DNA of 8,847 nucleotides, taken from positions 1-8,847 of the forward strand of contig CADBAC010000030.1 of assembly GCA_902792495.1 (NCBI GenBank). Reading direction: 5' to 3'. The position numbers were made by a program, and so were the translations under genes. Shown here piece after piece: positions 6,270 through 8,847 of the stretch. The first letter of the stretch is position 1; every line of letters begins with the position of its first letter. Under the pieces are notes generated by a model. That model ran no database searches. It saw only the letters and a list, made by a program, of their open reading frames with translations, and was not told the origin of the DNA. The DNA comes from Ruminococcus flavefaciens (GTDB taxonomy: Bacteria > Bacillota > Clostridia > Oscillospirales > Ruminococcaceae).

Positions 6270-6524
6270 ATGCCCGATAAAATTAATGAATACGAGGACG
6301 TGTCGGTAAACGACTGCCCCGTGGAAAAAGAGACTTCCGTGACTGAAAAAATATCTGCTATTTTAAGTGTGCTGCTTAAAGTTCTGCTGATCGGGGTCGC
6401 ATTGTATTTTTTATTCTATCTATTGATCTTTGTTTTTGCTATTATAAAATATGGCGGTATCGACGGATTATTTGAGGAGATAAAAAATAAACTTCCGTCT
6501 GATCCTTTTATGCTGGGGCACTGA
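6270..6524 (+). CDS. 84-residue single-pass membrane protein
   Basis: I do not recognise this gene. It encodes 84 residues: an acidic polar N-terminus (1-27, rich in Asp/Glu/Val), a strongly hydrophobic segment (about 30-59, with VLLKVLLIGVALYFLFYLLI in its core) and a short mixed C-terminus (KYGGIDGLFEEIKNKLP). The hydrophobic segment is one long helix or a tight hairpin. AGGAGG (6256-6261) lies 8 bases before ATG 6270. It follows tatD by 24 bases, so it is very likely in the same operon. A fold-back element starts 11 bases after its stop. Codons in the hydrophobic part are more AT-rich than in the flanking genes. Function unknown. Confidence 0.75.
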   Translation: MPDKINEYEDVSVNDCPVEKETSVTEKISAILSVLLKVLLIGVALYFLFYLLIFVFAIIKYGGIDGLFEEIKNKLPSDPFMLGH

Positions 6525-6535
6525 CGATGCTTGTT

Positions 6536-6711
6536 AAGGCAACACCGCACAAAGCTTGTGCTGAAGATGCGCCGACAGATTTTTCGTCAGATTGTATAGA
6601 AATTTTGCGGGCATACTATCGTATGTCAAGAAATTTCTGTGCAAGATGACGGGAAATATGTACGCAGATTCAGTGCAAAGCCGTCAGGCGGGTTTTGTGC
6701 GGTGTTGCCTT
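6536..6711. mobile_element. MITE-like fold-back element, about 176 bp
   Basis: An 18-bp perfect terminal inverted repeat (6536-6553 and 6694-6711; core AGGCAACACCGCACAAA) bounds a segment whose two halves are also complementary inside. CTGAA (6561-6565) pairs with TTCAG (6669-6673), TGCG (6568-6571) with CGCA (6663-6666), 6577-6589 with 6647-6659 in most positions, AGAAATTT (6598-6605) with AAATTTCT (6631-6638), and CATAC (6612-6616) with GTATG (6621-6625). The element could fold into one long hairpin. TTAA stands on both sides (6534-6537 and 6711-6714), suggesting a target duplication, though exact ends are ambiguous by a base or two. It has no transposase and no coding frame of its own. It lies between the 84-residue membrane protein and the phosphatase ribosome binding site, so it would be transcribed as a stem-loop in the operon mRNA. 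Confidence 0.8.
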
Positions 6712-6739
6712 TAATATTGATCTTTTAAGGAGGTGTGGT

Positions 6740-7495
6740 ATGTTTTACTGCTGCGGTATTACCGAAAAAGGCGTTATGTCTCATAATGAAGACGCTCTTC
6801 TCATAAACAGGGACGTTATCGACTCGGGAATGTCCGAGCAGACCATCCACGCTCCGTTTATTGCTGCGGTTTCCGACGGCGTATCAGGAGAACGTTCGGG
6901 AGAACTTGCTTCCGCTATGTGCCTTGAAATGGTGCGTGACCTGAGATACGACAGCACCGTTGACCTTCAAAGCGGACTTCTTGATATCCACCGTAAACTT
7001 GCGGATTACAGCCGCTCCGATCCCGAGACTCATAATATGCAGGCCACACTGTGCGGTATCGCTGTTGACGAGGATCAGAACATCATGACCTTCAACGTCG
7101 GAGATTCGAGACTTTACCGCTTCCGTCAGGGAAAACTGAAGCAGATATCCCGTGACCAGTCACTGGTGCAGCTGCTGTATGAGGAGGGCTCCATCACTAT
7201 GGAGGAGCGCAAGACTCATGTCCACCGCAATATAATCTTCCCCGTATTCGGCAACCTTAAATCCGATCCGCAGATAGATTTCCTGCCGCTGGACGGTATG
7301 GAGTACGGCGATGTGCTTCTGCTTTGTACCGACGGACTTTCCGACTGCGTTTCACCTCTGGATATCGAGGAGATACTGGAATATCCCGAACCGCTGAAGA
7401 ACCGCATGAACCGTCTGGTGAAGAAATCACTGGAAAAGGGATGCAAGGACAATATTACCGTTATCGCTATGGTCTACTACGAGGACGAAGAATAA
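6740..7495 (+). CDS. PP2C-type (PPM) serine/threonine phosphatase, divergent
   Basis: A 251-residue metal-dependent protein phosphatase of the PPM/PP2C fold, typically reversing Ser/Thr kinase phosphorylation in the cytoplasm. Motifs: SHNEDALL (14-21; D18), AVSDGVSGERSGE (43-55; D46 and G47), FNVGDSRLYRFRQGKL (118-133), ISRDQSLV (136-143), LLLCTDGLSD (193-202; D198) and KDNITVIA (236-243; D237). Metal-binding aspartates are intact. Two oddities: the usual Arg three residues before the Asn of NED is Met (M13), and DGMGG is DGVSG. No kinase is in the window. The start at 6740 is chosen because AAGGAGG (6727-6733) precedes it by six bases; an upstream TTG at 6695 would read 15 codons out of the mobile element and through the ribosome binding site. 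The gene is last before a strong terminator and probably belongs to the LCP-like/tatD operon. Confidence 0.88.
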   Translation: MFYCCGITEKGVMSHNEDALLINRDVIDSGMSEQTIHAPFIAAVSDGVSGERSGELASAMCLEMVRDLRYDSTVDLQSGLLDIHRKLADYSRSDPETHNMQATLCGIAVDEDQNIMTFNVGDSRLYRFRQGKLKQISRDQSLVQLLYEEGSITMEERKTHVHRNIIFPVFGNLKSDPQIDFLPLDGMEYGDVLLLCTDGLSDCVSPLDIEEILEYPEPLKNRMNRLVKKSLEKGCKDNITVIAMVYYEDEE

Positions 7496-7502
7496 ACGAT
7501 AT

Positions 7503-7531
7503 GCCCGTTCAGATGAACGGGCTTTATTTTT
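7503..7531 (+). terminator. Intrinsic terminator of the phosphatase operon
   Basis: GCCCGTTC (7503-7510) and GAACGGGC (7515-7522) form a perfect 8-bp stem with an AGAT loop, followed by TTTATTTTT. It begins eight bases after the phosphatase stop codon. Its stem sequence recurs in degenerate form at 7601, 7727 and 7866. Confidence 0.92.
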
Positions 7532-7545
7532 CAGACTATTATCAC

Positions 7546-7569
7546 GGGCGCTCGGAAAGCGCCCCTACA
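7546..7569. repeat. GC-rich palindrome ending CCCCTACA
   Basis: GGGCGCT (7546-7552) and AGCGCCC (7558-7564) form a perfect 7-bp stem with loop CGGAA, followed by CTACA. It shares its layout with the palindromes at 1999, 7644 and 7770, but the arms differ. Confidence 0.6.
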
Positions 7570-7597
7570 GATCAGTTTATAATCGCTTTTTGACAAT

Positions 7598-7723
7598 CCG
7601 ATGCACGTTCAACTGAACGGGCTCAGTCTGTCGAAAATACTGTGGAACGCCGAGGGCGGCGTTCCCTACAAAAGCATTCATGCAGAATACCCATTTACAA
7701 TTAAATGTGACTATTTTGAACCT
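7598..7723. repeat. Tandem hairpin repeat, copy 1
   Basis: A 126-base unit starting CCGATGC, followed directly by a second copy. It contains GTTCA-AC-TGAACGGGCT (from 7607), then a perfect 9-bp stem GGAACGCCG/CGGCGTTCC (7644-7652 and 7657-7665) with loop AGGG, then CTACAAAA, then an AT-rich tail with TTTACAATTAAATGTGACT. Over the first 92 bases only about three positions differ from copy 2. No coding role is supported. Confidence 0.85.
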
Positions 7724-7862
7724 CCGATGCCTGTTCAACTGAACGGGCTCAGTCTGTCGAAAATACTGTGGAACGCCGAGGGCGGCGTTCCCTACAAAAA
7801 CATTCATGCAGAATATTCCGACAGCCTAAGCCTTTACAATTAAATGTGACTATTTTGAAACT
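7724..7862. repeat. Tandem hairpin repeat, copy 2
   Basis: A 139-base version of the preceding unit, again starting CCGATGC. The 9-bp GGAACGCCG stem is at 7770-7778 and 7783-7791, followed by CTACAAAA. The tail carries 13 extra bases (around 7816-7830) before the shared TTTACAATTAAATGTGACT block (from 7833). High identity suggests recent duplication or gene conversion. Confidence 0.85.
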
Positions 7863-7865
7863 CTG

Positions 7866-7892
7866 ATGCTCGTTCATATGAATCGGCATTTT
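7866..7892 (+). repeat. Partial third unit: terminator-like remnant with T-tract
   Basis: ATGC-TC-GTTCA-TA-TGAATCGGC followed by ATTTTTATTT resembles the first 22 bases of each tandem unit and the phosphatase terminator. Pairing is imperfect (ATGC/GCAT and TTCA/TGAA with three mismatches between). It may be the original downstream edge of the repeat array and a weak terminator. Confidence 0.45.
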
Positions 7893-7958
7893 TATTTCTT
7901 TACCTGACAACTTGACTATGTTTAGGGTGATAAATTCGTGAAAACTTACAAATATACC

Positions 7959-7970
7959 TTTGTTAACAAA
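7959..7970. promoter_or_regulatory. 12-bp perfect palindrome upstream of the HAD gene promoter
   Basis: TTTGTTAACAAA ends eight bases before the -35 box at 7978. Position and symmetry suit an operator, but 12 bases in AT-rich DNA can arise by chance. No regulator is identified. Confidence 0.3.
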
Positions 7971-7977
7971 ATACATC

Positions 7978-8006
7978 TTCACTTTTAATATAAAATATGT
8001 TATAAT
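7978..8006 (+). promoter_or_regulatory. Promoter for the HAD hydrolase gene
   Basis: TTCACT (7978-7983, 4 of 6) and TATAAT (8001-8006) with a 17-base spacer; TG precedes the -10 box by one base (extended -10). The ribosome binding site GGAGGT is at 8031-8036. Confidence 0.65.
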
Positions 8007-8046
8007 GTATTTTGTATTCCTATACCCCTCGGAGGTGTATTCTTTA

Positions 8047-8847
8047 TTGAAAACTCTTTATGTATCCGATCTTGACGGAACGCTTCTTGATCCGTCACCG
8101 AAGATCACTCCACGCACGGCTGAAACTCTCAATTCCCTCATAGCAAAAGGGATGGAGTTCACATTTGCAACGGCAAGATCGATATATTCAGCTGTCCCCA
8201 TAACGTCAGCTTTGGATATAAACGTGCCCTGCATACTCATGAACGGTGTCAGCATTTACGACATCAGGAACGAACGTTACATAAAGAACGAGTTCATCGC
8301 TCCCGAAGATTCTGCGGAGATACTGCGGATATTCAGGAAACACGGCATACACTGCTTCATGTACAGGATTGAAAAAGAGTGCCTGATAAGCTATTATTCC
8401 GAGCTGGCCACAAAGAAAATGCAGAGTTTTGCCGAGGTCAGGAAGCACGAATACAAAAAGCCATTCGTACAGTGCAGACTTGAAGATCATGCAGATGAAA
8501 ATACTGTATACATCACAACCATGGGAAAATATGACGATCTGCTCCCCGTGAAGCTGGAAGCGGAAAAGCTGCCGGGAGTGGATATCGCATTTTACCTGGA
8601 TGTATACGATGATTCGTGGTATCTGGAAATTTTCTCACACAAGGCATCAAAAGCCAATGCCCTGCGGTTTCTGCGTGAAAACTACGGTTTTGACAAAGTT
8701 GTGGCATTCGGGGATAATCTCAATGACCTGCCTATGTTTGAACAGGCGGACACAAAGATCGCTGTGGGCAACGCAAGGGACGAGGTCAAAGCCGCCGCTG
8801 ATATAGTTATCGGTACTAACGATAATGACGGTGTGGCGGAATATCTG
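8047..8847 (+). CDS. Cof-type HAD-IIB hydrolase (3' end cut by window edge)
   Basis: A haloacid dehalogenase superfamily phosphatase of the Cof (IIB, C2-cap) type, cytoplasmic, usually acting on sugar phosphates, nucleotides or other small phosphorylated metabolites; the exact substrate cannot be told. The frame stays open for 267 codons to the window edge; relatives are about 265-280 residues, so little is missing. Motif I is YVSDLDGTLL (5-14), with nucleophile D8 and acid/base D10. Motif II is FATAR (40-44). The motif III lysine is in SHKASKANAL (197-206). Motif IV is VVAFGDNLNDLPMFEQA (218-234). The cap lies roughly between residues 85 and 190. The start is TTG at 8047, chosen because GGAGGT (8031-8036) is 10 bases upstream, the protein begins five residues before motif I as usual, and no in-frame ATG exists before motif I. 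It has its own promoter and is separated from the phosphatase by repeats. Confidence 0.93.
   Translation, partial: MKTLYVSDLDGTLLDPSPKITPRTAETLNSLIAKGMEFTFATARSIYSAVPITSALDINVPCILMNGVSIYDIRNERYIKNEFIAPEDSAEILRIFRKHGIHCFMYRIEKECLISYYSELATKKMQSFAEVRKHEYKKPFVQCRLEDHADENTVYITTMGKYDDLLPVKLEAEKLPGVDIAFYLDVYDDSWYLEIFSHKASKANALRFLRENYGFDKVVAFGDNLNDLPMFEQADTKIAVGNARDEVKAAADIVIGTNDNDGVAEYL

Noticed and set aside
6695..6739. Longer phosphatase start at TTG 6695
   Set aside because: The extra 15 codons lie in the terminal repeat of the mobile element and across the AAGGAGG site; ATG 6740 has ideal spacing and matches the family N-terminus.
7601..7843. 80-codon plus-strand frame with an internal 42-residue repeat, and its minus-strand partner at 7577-7807
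   Set aside because: The repetition follows from the 126-base (42-codon) tandem DNA repeat; both strands are open, no ribosome binding site precedes either, and the DNA consists of hairpins. A gene is not supported.
7598..7862. Possible CRISPR array
   Set aside because: There are only two long, near-identical units with no short repeat/unique spacer pattern and no cas genes.

Overview
The window looks like chromosomal DNA of a low-to-mid G+C Gram-positive anaerobe of the Clostridia, most like Ruminococcus or another Oscillospiraceae member. This rests on protein style, strong AGGAGG-type ribosome binding sites, TATAAT promoters, abundant AAG/GGC/ATC codons in the well-expressed genes, and short GC-rich palindromes ending in CCCTACA between genes. 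The genus is inferred, not proven.

Layout. The left third reads on the minus strand. From its promoter outward this is alr (alanine racemase, 3194-2058), a TatD-associated type radical SAM protein (1978-1367), a fresh promoter with a perfect palindrome near the predicted transcription start, a 45-residue single-helix membrane protein (1216-1079), and ilvE (branched-chain aminotransferase, 1046 to beyond base 1). A divergent sigma-A promoter then drives a SLOG/DUF1273 (YpsA-like) protein (3355-4041). A 327-base gap holds several palindromes and a cluster of TGTTGAA motifs. Next comes a plus-strand set that looks like one operon: an extracellular LCP-like protein (4369-5466), the TatD-family metal-dependent hydrolase (start overlapping by one base), an 84-residue membrane protein and a PP2C-type phosphatase (6740-7495). 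A 176-base fold-back, MITE-like element sits between the last two genes. A strong terminator closes the group. About 500 bases of repeats follow: near-identical tandem copies of a hairpin unit, plus a motif repeated four times that resembles the terminator stem. A promoter then leads into a TTG-started Cof-type HAD hydrolase that runs off the right end.

How the genes relate. alr and the LCP-like protein belong to the cell-envelope sphere (D-alanine supply; anionic polymer attachment in classical LCP proteins). ilvE makes branched-chain amino acids. TatD and the radical SAM family commonly linked to it are both here but on opposite strands about 3.5 kb apart. The most unusual points are the LCP-like protein that lacks the catalytic arginines, the PP2C protein that lacks the usual phosphate-binding arginine, the unannotated membrane microprotein leading the ilvE transcript, and the two mobile or repeat structures. 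I did not see a phage, CRISPR, toxin-antitoxin or defence system. Most of the window is ordinary core-genome content with interesting intergenic DNA.
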